DNA of 64,000 nt from Frateuria_A sp035944355 (lineage in GTDB: Bacteria > Pseudomonadota > Gammaproteobacteria > Xanthomonadales > Rhodanobacteraceae): positions 348,144 through 412,143 of the forward strand of contig NZ_DASZBH010000014.1 of assembly GCF_035944355.1 (NCBI RefSeq), in the 5' to 3' direction. The notes under the pieces were generated by a model. That model was given only the letters and a program-made list of their open reading frames with translations. It was not told the origin of the DNA and did not search any database. Made by a program: the position numbers and the translations under genes. Below, in pieces: positions 26,291-35,439 of this stretch. Within the stretch, counting starts at the first letter, position 1; the number at the start of each line of letters is the position of its first letter.

Positions 26291-26904
26291 GAAGCCTCGC
26301 GCACCGCCTGGATGAAGGCGCGCATCCTTTGCGGGTCCTTGATCCCGGGCGCCGACTCGATCCCGCTGGACACGTCCACGCCCCATGGCCTGGCGATGCG
26401 GATGGCCCGGGCCACGTTGCCCGGGTCCAGGCCGCCGGCCAGGATCAATGGCTGCGCCAGGTCGCGCGGCATCAGCGACCAGTCGAAGCTGCGGCCTGCG
26501 CCGCCGGCCTCGCCCAGGCCGTGGCCATCGAGCAGCAGGCCCGCGGCGCCCGGAAAGGCGCGCAGGAGCGGCAGGGCCGCGTTGGGCTCGGCCATGGCGA
26601 TGGCCTTGAGGTAAGGCCGCCCGAACTGGGCGCACCAGGCATCGGTCTCGGAGCCGTGGAACTGCAGGAGCTGCGGCTGCACGGCGTCGATCACCTCGTC
26701 GACGAACACGGCCTCGTCGTCCATGAACAACGCCACGGTAGCGACCATCGGCGGCAGCGCGCGGGCGATGGCGCGCGCCTGCCCGATGCCCACCTGCCGG
26801 CGGCTGCGCGCAGTGAAGACCAGGCCGATGGCGTCGGCGCCCAGTTCGGCGGCGAGCACGGCGTCCTCGATGCGGACCATGCCGCAGCACTTGATGCGGG
26901 TCAT
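26287..26904 (-). CDS. trpF: Phosphoribosylanthranilate isomerase
   Basis: 205 residues, TIM barrel. The N-terminal RIKCCGM carries the catalytic Cys (KxCGx region), the Asp is in VTLLLDGHG-like GLLLDGHGLG, and the C-terminal phosphate site is DVSSGIE. It performs the Amadori rearrangement of N-(5'-phosphoribosyl)anthranilate in tryptophan synthesis. ATG 26904 overlaps the truA stop by ATGA. In this cluster trpF is a stand-alone enzyme, not fused to TrpC. Confidence 0.95.
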   Translation of the reverse strand: MTRIKCCGMVRIEDAVLAAELGADAIGLVFTARSRRQVGIGQARAIARALPPMVATVALFMDDEAVFVDEVIDAVQPQLLQFHGSETDAWCAQFGRPYLKAIAMAEPNAALPLLRAFPGAAGLLLDGHGLGEAGGAGRSFDWSLMPRDLAQPLILAGGLDPGNVARAIRIARPWGVDVSSGIESAPGIKDPQRMRAFIQAVREAS

Positions 26905-27668
26905 GCGCTCACCTCGGCCGGCAGTTGCCAATGATTCTCGTAACGTGGCCCGAGGAAGGTAAGGCCCGAAGCCGGCGCGGTCGGGCCCGCCGCTTCGCGG
27001 TTGCGGCCGGCGAGCAGTTCGCCCGGCCACGCGACCGGCCGCTGGCCCCGCCCGACCGGCAGCAGCGAACCCACGATGTTTCGCACCATGTGGTGCAAGA
27101 AGGCGTTGGCTTCGATGTCGATGATCACCTGCGCGCCCTCGCGGCGCACCTGCAGCCCGAGCACGCAGCGGCGCGCATGCGCTGCCTGGCAGGACACGGC
27201 GCGGAAAGCGGAGAAGTCGTGTTCGCCGAGCAAGGCCTGCGCCGCCGCATGCATCGCCCCGGCATCCAGCGGCAGCCGTTCCCAGGTCACGTAGCGGGCA
27301 TCCAGCGCGGCCCGCACCGGGCGATTGAGGATGGCGTAGCGATAGCGCCGGCTGCGCGCCGCGAAGCGCGCATGGAACGCCTCAGGCACGGCTTGCGCCC
27401 ACAACACCGCCACGCTTGCCGGCAGGTTCGAACACGCTCCCAGCACCCAGCCGCGCATGTCGCGCTCGACCGGCGCATCGAAGTGCACCACCTGGCAACG
27501 CCCATGCACGCCGGCATCGGTGCGCCCGGCGCAAGTCACCTCGATGGGATGGGCCGCCACCCGCGACAGCGCCTGCTCGAGCGCACCCTGCACGGTGGCG
27601 CCGTGGGTCAGGCGCTGCCAGCCGAGGAAATCGGTGCCGTCGTATTCGACGCCCAGGGCGATGCGCAT
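26901..27668 (-). CDS. truA: tRNA pseudouridine(38-40) synthase
   Basis: 255 residues. The catalytic Asp is in AGRTDAGVHGRCQVVHF. Other TruA motifs include GVEYDGTDFLGWQ at the start and FLHHMVRNIVGSLLPVGRGQRP near the end. It makes pseudouridine at positions 38-40 of the anticodon arm. It is coupled to trpF by overlapping start and stop. The order fimV-truA-trpF is conserved in related genera; here a terminator (27775-27805) separates fimV from truA. Confidence 0.96.
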   Translation of the reverse strand: MRIALGVEYDGTDFLGWQRLTHGATVQGALEQALSRVAAHPIEVTCAGRTDAGVHGRCQVVHFDAPVERDMRGWVLGACSNLPASVAVLWAQAVPEAFHARFAARSRRYRYAILNRPVRAALDARYVTWERLPLDAGAMHAAAQALLGEHDFSAFRAVSCQAAHARRCVLGLQVRREGAQVIIDIEANAFLHHMVRNIVGSLLPVGRGQRPVAWPGELLAGRNREAAGPTAPASGLTFLGPRYENHWQLPAEVSA

Positions 27669-27774
27669 GGGTGGAATCCTGCAGAACAGCCGGAAAGCTT
27701 AGCAGCTGCCGCCCTTCCTGCAGGGCGCCCGTCCACGAAGCCCAAGACCGGCCGGACCACGGGCGCGGGCCTGA

Positions 27775-27805
27775 AAACGCGACGGGCCGGCATGGCCGGC
27801 CCGTC
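27775..27805 (-). terminator. Terminator after fimV
   Basis: GACGGGCCGGC pairs with GCCGGCCCGTC around an ATG loop (11-bp stem). On the minus strand GCGTTTTC follows. It lies 22 bases past the fimV stop. Confidence 0.8.
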
Positions 27806-27826
27806 GTGCAAGCGTGCGAAGGGCAC

Positions 27827-30163
27827 TCAGGCCAGCGAATCGAGCAGGCGCTGCGCCGCATCCTTCTGCGTCCGGCTACCCTCGTTCATCACTTCCTCGA
27901 GCATGGCGCGGGCGCCGTCCGCATCGCCCATGTCCATGTAGGCGCGGGCGAGATCGAGCTTGGTGTCGATCGGGTCGTCGCTGAATTCGGCCGGTTCGTG
28001 CGGCGTGGCCGCATGCGCCGCTCCCGCGGCCTCCTCGACCGGCTCTTCGAAGGCCCAGGAAGAATGCGCGGGTTCTTCGTCCTCCGAAACCGATTCGAAA
28101 TTGCGGACCACGGTACGGTCGTCGTCGACCGCCATGTGCGTGTCCGCCGCCTCCGATGGCGCCGCCGGGTTGGGACGCGGCGGGGTCAGGTCGAAGTCGA
28201 AGTGGTATTCGCTGACCTTCGGTTTCGCGCTCGCGGGCTCGCGGATCGACGGCGTCCCGTTCGTCTCCTCGTCCGACGGGTAGCTGCCGAGGTCGAACGA
28301 GTGCAAGGCTTCTGTGGCGTGGTGATCAGGCTCTTCGGCGAAGGCCTCCGGCGCCTTGTAGCCGGCGCCCGCGAACAGCGGATGGCCTGGCACCAGGTCC
28401 TCGCCCATGGCGAGCACGTCCTGCCATTCGTCCTGCTGCGGGTCGGCGATGTGCGCATGCATCGCCTCGGCGGCGGCCTCGAAGTGCTCGACGTCGCGGC
28501 GCGAGTAGTAAAGGCTTACCAGCTCCAGGTGCAGGCCGATGTCGTCCGGATGCTCGGCCAGCTGATCGAGCAGCTCGTCCTGATCCGGGTCGGCGCTGGC
28601 CGCCGGCGCGGCCGGCATGCTGCCGAAGCGGTCGGCCAGCGAGGGCGCCACCGGCGTGACCCGGCTCGGCTCGGCCGGCTTGCGCCGGCGCCCAAGCAGG
28701 GCGAGCAGGATCAGCAACAGGACCGCACCACCCGCCGCAGCCCAGGCCCACTGCTGCATGTACCAGGGTTCCTCGGCCGGGGCCCGCAGCGGTGCCGGCC
28801 CGGGCTTGGCGACCGGCTTGCTGGCCGGCGCGACCGCCGGCTTGGCAGAGGTGCCCGCGGTCGCGGCGCCATGCGCTGCCGTGGCACTGGCCGCGCCCGC
28901 TACGCGTGCGGCAGAGCCGACGCTGGCGGGCGTGGCCGGCGCGGCGCTGTGTGCGGCGGCAGCAACCGGTGGCCGGCTGGCCGCCGCCGGGACGGACGAT
29001 ACGGCGGCAGCGGCGGGGGGTGTTGCCGCCGCCGGCAAGCCGGCCTTCTTGCGTGCATCCGCCAGCTTCTGCTGCAGCTCGGCGATCTCGTTGTCCTTGA
29101 GCGCCAGCAGGCGGGTGTTCTTGTCGTTGATCTCCTGCAGGTCCTTCAGGCGCGACTTCAGCTCGGCGCTCTGCTGCTGCAGGGTGGTCAGGGACTCCTG
29201 GCTGCGCAGCAGGTCCTGCCGCAGGGCGGCGTCACCCTTGCCGCTGCCGCCCTTTGCGCCGGCACCCTTGCCGCCTTCCTTCGCAGGCACCAGTGCGAGC
29301 CGGTCGGCCGCAGAGGTGCCGGCGGGGGCGCTGGAGGTCTGCGCGCGGGTGGCCGCATCGGCCACGGTGGTGGTCGAACGCACGGCACCGGCGCGCCAGT
29401 CGCTGTTCTGCCGGCGAATCTCGGCCATCGCGGCAGCCACGTTCATGGCCTGCGCGTCCTGGCTGGTCGGCACGCGCAGCACCGCACCGCTCTTCAACGC
29501 GTTGATATTGTCCTGGTAGAAGGCGCCGGGGTTGGCCTGCTTGAGCGCCATCATCATCTGGCTCGCATCGACCCCGGCGGGCGCGAGCTTGCGCGCGATG
29601 CTCGACAGCGTCTGGCCCCGCTCGACCGGACCGTACTGGCCGCCCGCGGCCTCCTGGCTTGCGGCAGGCCGAGTGGGTGCCGACCCGGCGGGCGCCGCGG
29701 CCGAACGGGGCGCGGCGCGCGACATGCCGTGCGACGCACTGCGCGGCGCGCTCACGACGGGCGCTGGCTGGGTGCCCGGCGGATCGAGCAGGATCGGGAA
29801 TTCGCGCAGGCTGCGGCCGCTGGCGTTGTCCACTTCGACCAGCAGGTCCAGGTAGGGGTCGTTGATCGACACCGCGCTGGTGATGCGGATCACCTTGCGC
29901 CCGCCCACGTCGACGACGGCGAACTGCAACGGGACGTCGGGCCGCGCACCGGACAGGCCCGCATGGGCGAAGTCTTCCGGCGAAGCCAGGCGCGCACTGA
30001 GGTTGCGCAGCTCCGCGGGGCTGTCGGACGTGAGCGGAATCTCCGCGAGCAGCGGCTGGCCGAGTGCCGACTTGACCTGGACCTGGCCCAGGTCGAGTGC
30101 CGCCGCCTGGGTGCTGCCCAGCGCGAGCGCCAGCAGCATCGACAGTTTCAACGAACGATTCAT
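27827..30163 (-). CDS. fimV: FimV-family peptidoglycan-associated assembly protein
   Basis: 778 residues. Signal peptide (LSMLLALALGSTQAAA), then the FimV N-terminal domain (LDLGQVQVKSALGQPLLAEIPL). A LysM-like peptidoglycan-binding segment comes next (YGPVERGQTLSSIARKLAP), then a coiled coil (about residues 310-375), a long Ala/Pro-rich linker, a single transmembrane helix near residue 470 (WAWAAAGGAVLLLILLALLG), an acidic cytoplasmic region, and a C-terminal TPR motif (DLARAYMDMGDADGARAMLEEV). FimV/TspA proteins organise the type IV pilus secretin and polar signalling. The gene lies below asd, as in Pseudomonas. Confidence 0.92.
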   Translation of the reverse strand: MNRSLKLSMLLALALGSTQAAALDLGQVQVKSALGQPLLAEIPLTSDSPAELRNLSARLASPEDFAHAGLSGARPDVPLQFAVVDVGGRKVIRITSAVSINDPYLDLLVEVDNASGRSLREFPILLDPPGTQPAPVVSAPRSASHGMSRAAPRSAAAPAGSAPTRPAASQEAAGGQYGPVERGQTLSSIARKLAPAGVDASQMMMALKQANPGAFYQDNINALKSGAVLRVPTSQDAQAMNVAAAMAEIRRQNSDWRAGAVRSTTTVADAATRAQTSSAPAGTSAADRLALVPAKEGGKGAGAKGGSGKGDAALRQDLLRSQESLTTLQQQSAELKSRLKDLQEINDKNTRLLALKDNEIAELQQKLADARKKAGLPAAATPPAAAAVSSVPAAASRPPVAAAAHSAAPATPASVGSAARVAGAASATAAHGAATAGTSAKPAVAPASKPVAKPGPAPLRAPAEEPWYMQQWAWAAAGGAVLLLILLALLGRRRKPAEPSRVTPVAPSLADRFGSMPAAPAASADPDQDELLDQLAEHPDDIGLHLELVSLYYSRRDVEHFEAAAEAMHAHIADPQQDEWQDVLAMGEDLVPGHPLFAGAGYKAPEAFAEEPDHHATEALHSFDLGSYPSDEETNGTPSIREPASAKPKVSEYHFDFDLTPPRPNPAAPSEAADTHMAVDDDRTVVRNFESVSEDEEPAHSSWAFEEPVEEAAGAAHAATPHEPAEFSDDPIDTKLDLARAYMDMGDADGARAMLEEVMNEGSRTQKDAAQRLLDSLA

Positions 30164-30323
30164 CGTGATTCCCCCAAGACGACCCCGAGACGCTTCATGC
30201 CATCGCCGCAGGCCGCGGCGACACCGGAACGCGCGTCACTTTAGTTATATGCCGGCCAATCAACAATAGCTGCGACGAATGCTTAGCGCATATTGCTGCG
30301 CCATATTCTCGCTGTGCGGGCGG

Positions 30324-30620
30324 TCATTGGCCCGCCGCCGAAGCCGTCTGGGATCGGGCCGCTTCCTCCAACTGGCGCTGGAGCTCGGCGATCAGCCGGT
30401 CCTTTTCCTCCAACTGGCGGCTGGCCTGGTGGCTGCTCGATTCCTGCTTGTCGACCTGCAGTTCCAGCCGGGCGACCTCGGTTCCGTGCGCCTTCAACTG
30501 CTGCTTGAGGCGCGCCGCAGCAGGCACGTGGGCAACCGCGGCCTGCTCGGGCGCGCCATCGGCGTGGGCCGCCAGCGCGGCCAGCAACAGCAGGCAAGAG
30601 GGGAACCAGATTCTTGGCAT
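30324..30620 (-). CDS. Secreted coiled-coil protein, unknown function
   Basis: 98 residues. A signal peptide (PRIWFPSCLLLLAALAAHADG) is followed by a predicted coiled coil rich in L, Q, K and E (RLKQQLKAHGTEVARLELQ and QLEEKDRLIAELQRQLEEA). ATG 30620 lies 2 bases past the asd stop, so it is certainly co-transcribed with asd. fimV starts 160 bases further on. It is probably periplasmic. Position between asd and fimV hints at an envelope role but I recognise no family. Confidence 0.7.
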   Translation of the reverse strand: MPRIWFPSCLLLLAALAAHADGAPEQAAVAHVPAAARLKQQLKAHGTEVARLELQVDKQESSSHQASRQLEEKDRLIAELQRQLEEAARSQTASAAGQ

Positions 30621-30622
30621 CT

Positions 30623-31654
30623 TTATAGATAGTCCTCGATCAACCGCTCGGCGATCTGCACCGCATTGAGGGCGGCACCCTTGCGGATGTTGTCGGCCAC
30701 GATCCACAGATCCAGGCCGCGCTCGTGCGAGATGTCCTCGCGGATGCGGCCCACGAACACCGGGTCCTTGCCGGCCGCATCGCCCACCGGGGTCGGATAG
30801 CCGCCGGCCTTGCGTTCGTCCATCACCACCACGCCATCGGCCTGCTCCAGCAGCGCCCTCGCCTGTTCGGCGCTGATCTTGTCGCGGGTCTCCACGTGCA
30901 CCGCTTCGGCGTGGCCGTAGAACACCGGCACGCGAACCGCCGTCGGGTTCACCGCAATGGAGTCGTCCTCCAGGATCTTGCGCGTCTCCCACACCATCTT
31001 CATTTCTTCCTTGGTGTAGCCGTTGGGCTGGAACTCGTCGATGTGCGGGATCACATTGAAAGCGATCTGCTTGGGGAATTTCTTGCCCGGTTCCACATCC
31101 TGGAAGTTCAACAGCGCCGCCGTCTCGCGGCCGAGCTCCTCCATTCCGCTGCGCCCGGCGCCGGAAACCGACTGGTAGGTCGCCACGTTGATCCGCTCGA
31201 TGCCCACGGCCCGGTGGATCGGCGCCAGCGCCACCAGCATCTGCATGGTCGAGCAGTTGGGGTTGGCGATGATGCCGCGCGCGGTGTAGTCGGCGATGGC
31301 GTGCGGGTTGACCTCGCTGACCACCAGCGGGATGTCGTCCTGGTAGCGGAACTCGGAGGTGTTGTCGATCACCACCGCACCGGCCGCCGCGGCCCGCGGC
31401 GCGTGCGCCTTGCTGACCGAGCCACCGGCGGAAAAGAACGCGATGTCCACGCCGCCAAAGTCGTAGTCGGCCAGGTTGCGCACGGTGACCTGCTTGCCGC
31501 CGAAGGAGATCTTCTCGCCGGCCGAGCGCTCGCTCGCTAAGGGCACCAGCTCGCCGACCGGGAAATCACGCTCGGCCAGGATCGCCAGCAGGGTTTCGCC
31601 GACCGCGCCGGTAGCGCCGACCATGGCGACCTTGTAGCTGCTCTTCTTGCTCAT
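30623..31654 (-). CDS. asd: Aspartate-semialdehyde dehydrogenase
   Basis: 343 residues. NADP-binding start VGATGAVGETLLAIL, catalytic Cys near residue 134 in ANPNCSTMQM, and the active-site GRSGMEEL and VFYGHAEAVHVE regions. It reduces aspartyl phosphate to aspartate semialdehyde, the branch point for lysine/diaminopimelate, methionine and threonine. dapA, the next enzyme towards lysine, is at 53268. The gene lies in the aroC-...-asd-fimV operon, 29 bases after the 2-hydroxyacid dehydrogenase gene. Confidence 0.96.
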   Translation of the reverse strand: MSKKSSYKVAMVGATGAVGETLLAILAERDFPVGELVPLASERSAGEKISFGGKQVTVRNLADYDFGGVDIAFFSAGGSVSKAHAPRAAAAGAVVIDNTSEFRYQDDIPLVVSEVNPHAIADYTARGIIANPNCSTMQMLVALAPIHRAVGIERINVATYQSVSGAGRSGMEELGRETAALLNFQDVEPGKKFPKQIAFNVIPHIDEFQPNGYTKEEMKMVWETRKILEDDSIAVNPTAVRVPVFYGHAEAVHVETRDKISAEQARALLEQADGVVVMDERKAGGYPTPVGDAAGKDPVFVGRIREDISHERGLDLWIVADNIRKGAALNAVQIAERLIEDYL

Positions 31655-31683
31655 GGGTGTTCAATGCCTATGTCTTGTGGAAT

Positions 31684-32691
31684 CTAAGGCGCCGGCCGCA
31701 TGGCCAGCGCCTCGGGGTTGAGGAGGGACGGCGGCCGGCCCGCGTGCGGACCGTGCCCGAACGAGGCCAGCACGTTGTCCACCGCCATCGCGGTCATCGC
31801 CCGGCGAGTGTCCCAGGTAGCGCTGGCGATGTGCGGGCTGAGGATGACATTGTCGAGCTCGCGCAGGGCCGGGCGCACGTCCGGCTCGCCCTCGAAGACA
31901 TCCAGCGCCGCCGCGGCCAGCCGGCCCTCGGCGAGGGCGGCGGCCAGGGCTGCGTCGTCCACGATGCCGCCGCGGGCGATGTTGACCAGCACGGCGGTCG
32001 GTTTCATGCGGGCCAGCTCCGCGGCGCAGATCGCATGGCGGGTTTCGTCGCTGAGCGGCAGGGCGAGCACCAGGAAGTCCGACTGCGCCAGCAGCGCGGG
32101 CTTGTCGACGTAGCGCGCGGCGCACTCGTCCTCGATCGTCCGCGGCAGCGCCGAACGGTTGTGGTAGACCACCTGCATGCCGAAGCCCACCGCCCGCCGC
32201 GCGATCGCCTGGCCGATGCGGCCCATGCCGAGGATGCCCAGCGTGCGGCCGCGCGTATCCAGCCCCAGCCAGGCCTTGAACCCGGTGCCGTGCCAATGCC
32301 CCGCCCTGAGCCAGCGCTCGGCCGCTCCCATGCGTCGCGCCGAGCCCAGCAGCAAGGCCCAGGTGTAGTCGGCCACGCTTTCGTTGAGCACGTCGGCCGT
32401 GTTGGAGGCAAGGATGCCCGCGGCGGTCAACGCCGGCAGGTCGAGGTTGTCGAAGCCGACTGCCAGGTTGGCGATGATGCGCAGGCGCGCGGCTTCCGCG
32501 ACTTCGGCGGCACCGATGCGCTCCTTCAGGCCGACGATGGCCGCGTCGCAGGCGGCCAGCCTCGCCGTCAGTTCGGCAGCGGTGAATACGGTTTCCTGCG
32601 GCTCGGCCGCCACCTCGAAGTGCGGCTCCAGGCGGGCGACGACGTCGGGAAAGGTGGGGCGCGAGATCCACACCCGCGGCTTGCCGGTCAT
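31684..32691 (-). CDS. D-isomer-specific 2-hydroxyacid dehydrogenase (glyoxylate/hydroxypyruvate reductase-like)
   Basis: 335 residues. Rossmann motif LGILGMGRIGQAIARR with the following basic residue HNRS that favours NADPH. Catalytic residues are Arg in VNIARGGIVDD, Glu in VFEGEPDV and His in LSPHIASAT. The sequence resembles GhrB/glyoxylate reductases more than phosphoglycerate dehydrogenase (no ACT domain). It probably reduces glyoxylate or hydroxypyruvate. It is an unusual insertion between aroC and asd, spaced 21 and 29 bases from them, so in the same operon. Confidence 0.85.
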   Translation of the reverse strand: MTGKPRVWISRPTFPDVVARLEPHFEVAAEPQETVFTAAELTARLAACDAAIVGLKERIGAAEVAEAARLRIIANLAVGFDNLDLPALTAAGILASNTADVLNESVADYTWALLLGSARRMGAAERWLRAGHWHGTGFKAWLGLDTRGRTLGILGMGRIGQAIARRAVGFGMQVVYHNRSALPRTIEDECAARYVDKPALLAQSDFLVLALPLSDETRHAICAAELARMKPTAVLVNIARGGIVDDAALAAALAEGRLAAAALDVFEGEPDVRPALRELDNVILSPHIASATWDTRRAMTAMAVDNVLASFGHGPHAGRPPSLLNPEALAMRPAP

Positions 32692-32712
32692 GAGCGGTCC
32701 GAACGGTGGAGG

Positions 32713-33801
32713 TCAGGCGATGCGCGGAGCCACCGGCCCCACGTCGCCGCATTGCGCCCGATGCCGCAGCGCGTGATCCATCAGCACCAGCGCCAGCATG
32801 GCCTCGACGATGGGCGTGGCGCGGATGCCCACGCAGGGATCGTGCCGCCCCTTGGTGACCACCTGCACCGGCTGCCCGGCCAGATCGACGCTGTCACCGG
32901 GAACCAGGATGCTGGAGGTGGGCTTGAACGCCACCGACACCGTCACCGGCTGGCCGGTGCTGATTCCGCCAAGGATGCCACCTGCATGATTGGACGTAAA
33001 GCCGTCCAAATGCATTCCATCGCGATGCTGGCTGCCGCGCTGGGCGATCGCGGCGAAGCCGGCGCCGATCTCCACGCCCTTGACCGCGTTGATCGACATC
33101 ATGGCGGCGGCCAGGTCGCCGTCGAGCTTGCCGTACACCGGCTCGCCCCAGCCCGGCGGCACGCCTTCGGCTACGGCATTGACGCGCGCGCCGACCGAGT
33201 CTCCGGATTTGCGCAGCGCGTCCATGGCGCTCTCCAGCTCCGGCACCTGTGCGGCATCCGGCCAGAAGAACGGATTGCCCTCCACCGCATCCCAGTCGAG
33301 GCCGCGCGGCGCGATCTCGCCCAGCTGCGCCAGGTGGCCGCGCACGCGCACGCCATGGCGCTCGGCCAGCCATTTCTTGGCGATCACCGCGGCGGCCACG
33401 CGCATGGTGGTTTCGCGCGCCGACGCGCGCCCGCCGCCGCGCGGGTCGCGGATGCCGTATTTCTGCCAGTAGGTGTAGTCCGCGTGGCCGGGTCGGAAGG
33501 TCTGCGCGATGTCGCGGTAGTCCTTGCTGCGCTGGTCGGCGTTGCGGATCAGCAGAGCGATCGGCGTCCCGGTGGTGCGGCCCTCGTACACGCCGGAAAG
33601 GATCTCGACCTCGTCCGCCTCGTGCCGCTGCGAGGTGTGGCGGCTGCGGCCGGTCGCGCGCCGGTCGAGGTCATGGCGGAACTCTTCCGGCGCGATCGAC
33701 AGGCCGGGCGGGCAGCCGTCGATCACGCAGCCGATGGCCGGCCCGTGGCTTTCGCCGAAGGTGGTGACGGTAAAGAGCTTGCCGAAGGAGTTGCTGGACA
33801 T
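32713..33801 (-). CDS. aroC: Chorismate synthase
   Basis: 362 residues. Motifs: FGESHGPAIGCVIDGCPPG near the start, RRATGRSRHTSQRHEADEVEILSGV in two parts, GGGRASARETTMRVAAA and GILGGISTGQPVTV. The enzyme uses reduced FMN to convert EPSP to chorismate, the last shikimate step and the precursor for the tryptophan enzymes encoded further along. Full-length and conserved. It is the third gene of the operon that starts with prmB. Confidence 0.97.
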   Translation of the reverse strand: MSSNSFGKLFTVTTFGESHGPAIGCVIDGCPPGLSIAPEEFRHDLDRRATGRSRHTSQRHEADEVEILSGVYEGRTTGTPIALLIRNADQRSKDYRDIAQTFRPGHADYTYWQKYGIRDPRGGGRASARETTMRVAAAVIAKKWLAERHGVRVRGHLAQLGEIAPRGLDWDAVEGNPFFWPDAAQVPELESAMDALRKSGDSVGARVNAVAEGVPPGWGEPVYGKLDGDLAAAMMSINAVKGVEIGAGFAAIAQRGSQHRDGMHLDGFTSNHAGGILGGISTGQPVTVSVAFKPTSSILVPGDSVDLAGQPVQVVTKGRHDPCVGIRATPIVEAMLALVLMDHALRHRAQCGDVGPVAPRIA

Positions 33802-33864
33802 GCGCCGCGGCCGGTTTCAGATCGGTCGAAGCATAGCCGCTCGCTCCGCCTTCCGTGGAGGCGC

Positions 33865-34401
33865 CTACGGACCCGCGGCCTGCCATTCCCGCGCCAGGAT
33901 GGCGAACACCGCGTCGTCGACCCACTCGCCGTGCAGCCACAGGCTCTCGCGCAGGTGCGCCTCCTGGCGCATGCGGAGCGCGCGCAGCAAGGCCATGCAG
34001 GCCAGATTGCGCGGATCGACCGAAGCATGCACGCGGCGCCAGCCCAGCGTGCCGAAGCCGTGTCCGAGGAGCGTCTGCAGGGCCTCGCGCGCATATCCCC
34101 GGCCCTGGTGCGCGGGTGCGAGGGTGATGCCGAACTCCACCGAGCCGTCCGGCTCGGCCGGCAGGCAGATGCCGAGATCACCGACCAGCGTGCGCTCTTC
34201 GCGCAGGCGGATGGCGCGCTGGAACCAGCCGGTCGCCGGATCGGCGGGCTGCCCGTCGATGAACGCGCGCGCCGCGCCGGCATCCGCCGGCCGCCAGCCC
34301 TGGAAGCGCGCGACGGCCGGATCGCCGCGGTAGGTGTACAGCGCCTGTGCGTCCTGCGGCAGCAGGCGATCGATCCGCAGGCGCGGCGACTCAAGCTCCA
34401 C
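33865..34401 (-). CDS. RimJ/RimL-type GNAT acetyltransferase
   Basis: 178 residues, GTG start at 34401. It begins ELESPRLRIDRL, a standard opening of the RimJ/RimL group, and has the acetyl-CoA loop in EFGITLAPAHQGRGYAREAL and the later RRVHASVDPRNLACMALL. It would acetylate a protein N-terminus or a small molecule; the target is unknown. It lies 18 bases after prmB, a ribosomal protein methyltransferase gene, so a ribosome-related target is possible but not shown. Confidence 0.85.
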   Translation of the reverse strand: MELESPRLRIDRLLPQDAQALYTYRGDPAVARFQGWRPADAGAARAFIDGQPADPATGWFQRAIRLREERTLVGDLGICLPAEPDGSVEFGITLAPAHQGRGYAREALQTLLGHGFGTLGWRRVHASVDPRNLACMALLRALRMRQEAHLRESLWLHGEWVDDAVFAILAREWQAAGP

Positions 34402-34419
34402 GGCCGGCCCGACTGCCGT

Positions 34420-35340
34420 TCAGCGGCGCGCCGCGGCCGCCGTGCGGATCGCCGCGGCGTGCTCGACCAGCTCGCGCCGCTCCAGCGCGAACACACCCAT
34501 CGGCCCGACCTTGAACTCGATCCACACGAACGGCACCTGCGGCAACAAGGCGGCCAGCGCGTGCTCGCTCTCGCCCACCTCGATGATCAGCAACCCGTCC
34601 TCGCTCAGGTGGTCGGCCGCCTGGTCCAGGATGCGCAGGCAGATGTCCAGGCCGTCCGCGCCGGAGGTCAGACCCAGCTTGGGCTCGTGGCCGTACTCGC
34701 CGGGCAGCGCGGCGTATTCGTCCTCGGTGACGTAGGGCGGGTTGGAGACGATCAGGTCGTAGCGGCGGCCGGCCAGGGCGCCGAAAAGGTCCGAGCGGAT
34801 GGCCTCGACGCGCCCGTCCAGGTGGTGGAAGGCGATGTTCTCTCGCGCCAGCGACAGCGCCTCCTCGCTGATGTCCACGATGTCCACCTGCCAATGCGGG
34901 TGGTACTCGGCCATGGCGATGCCGATGCAGCCGGAGCCCGTGCAAAGGTCGAGCGCGCGCTCGACCTGACGGCCGTCCAGCCAGGGCGCGAAACCCGACT
35001 CGATCAGCTCGGCGATCGGCGAACGCGGCACCAGCGCGCGGCGGTCGCTCTTGAACTTCATGCCGGCGAACCAGGTCTCGCCGACCAGGTAGGCCACCGG
35101 CAACCGCTCGTTCACGCGCCGCTCGATCAGCTCGAGCACGCGCGCCTTCTCTTCGGCGGTGAGCCGGCCGGCGCCATAGGCCGGCGGGATGTCCGGCGGC
35201 AGGTGGAGGCTCGCCAGCACCAGGTGCGTGGCCTCGTCGATCGGGTTGTCGTGGCTGTGCCCGAAGGTGAGCCCGGCCGCCGAAAACCGGCTGGCGCCGT
35301 AGCGGATGAAGTCGATGATGGAGGACAGTTCGGCGGTCAC
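34420..35340 (-). CDS. prmB: 50S ribosomal protein uL3 glutamine methyltransferase
   Basis: 306 residues with a GTG start at 35340 (MTAELSSIIDFIRYG). SAM-binding motif DLCTGSGCIGIAMA, acidic ribose-binding site VDIVDISEEAL, and the glutamine-methylation signature SNPPYVT. The first part (FGHSHDNPIDEATHLVLASLHLP) and length separate PrmB from PrmC. It methylates Gln150 of ribosomal protein uL3. It is the first gene of the prmB-GNAT-aroC operon and divergent from psd with 99 bases between starts. Confidence 0.93.
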   Translation of the reverse strand: MTAELSSIIDFIRYGASRFSAAGLTFGHSHDNPIDEATHLVLASLHLPPDIPPAYGAGRLTAEEKARVLELIERRVNERLPVAYLVGETWFAGMKFKSDRRALVPRSPIAELIESGFAPWLDGRQVERALDLCTGSGCIGIAMAEYHPHWQVDIVDISEEALSLARENIAFHHLDGRVEAIRSDLFGALAGRRYDLIVSNPPYVTEDEYAALPGEYGHEPKLGLTSGADGLDICLRILDQAADHLSEDGLLIIEVGESEHALAALLPQVPFVWIEFKVGPMGVFALERRELVEHAAAIRTAAAARR

Positions 35341-35439
35341 GGCGGGTGGCCAGCTTGAAGGGTCGGCAAGTATAGGGCTTCCCCACCTCATCCTCCGCAG
35401 AGCGGGGGCTCGATGTACGGCATCGCCTATACTGGCCGG

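Noticed and set aside
27416..30244. Long plus-strand open frame (over 900 codons) opposite truA and fimV
   Set aside because: Antisense to fimV; its low-complexity composition mirrors the Ala/Pro-rich fimV linker.
31657..35358. Very long plus-strand open frame (over 1200 codons) across aroC, the 2-hydroxyacid dehydrogenase and prmB genes
   Set aside because: It is antisense to well-recognised genes and rich in Arg, His, Gln and Gly with no domain; a by-product of high third-position GC.
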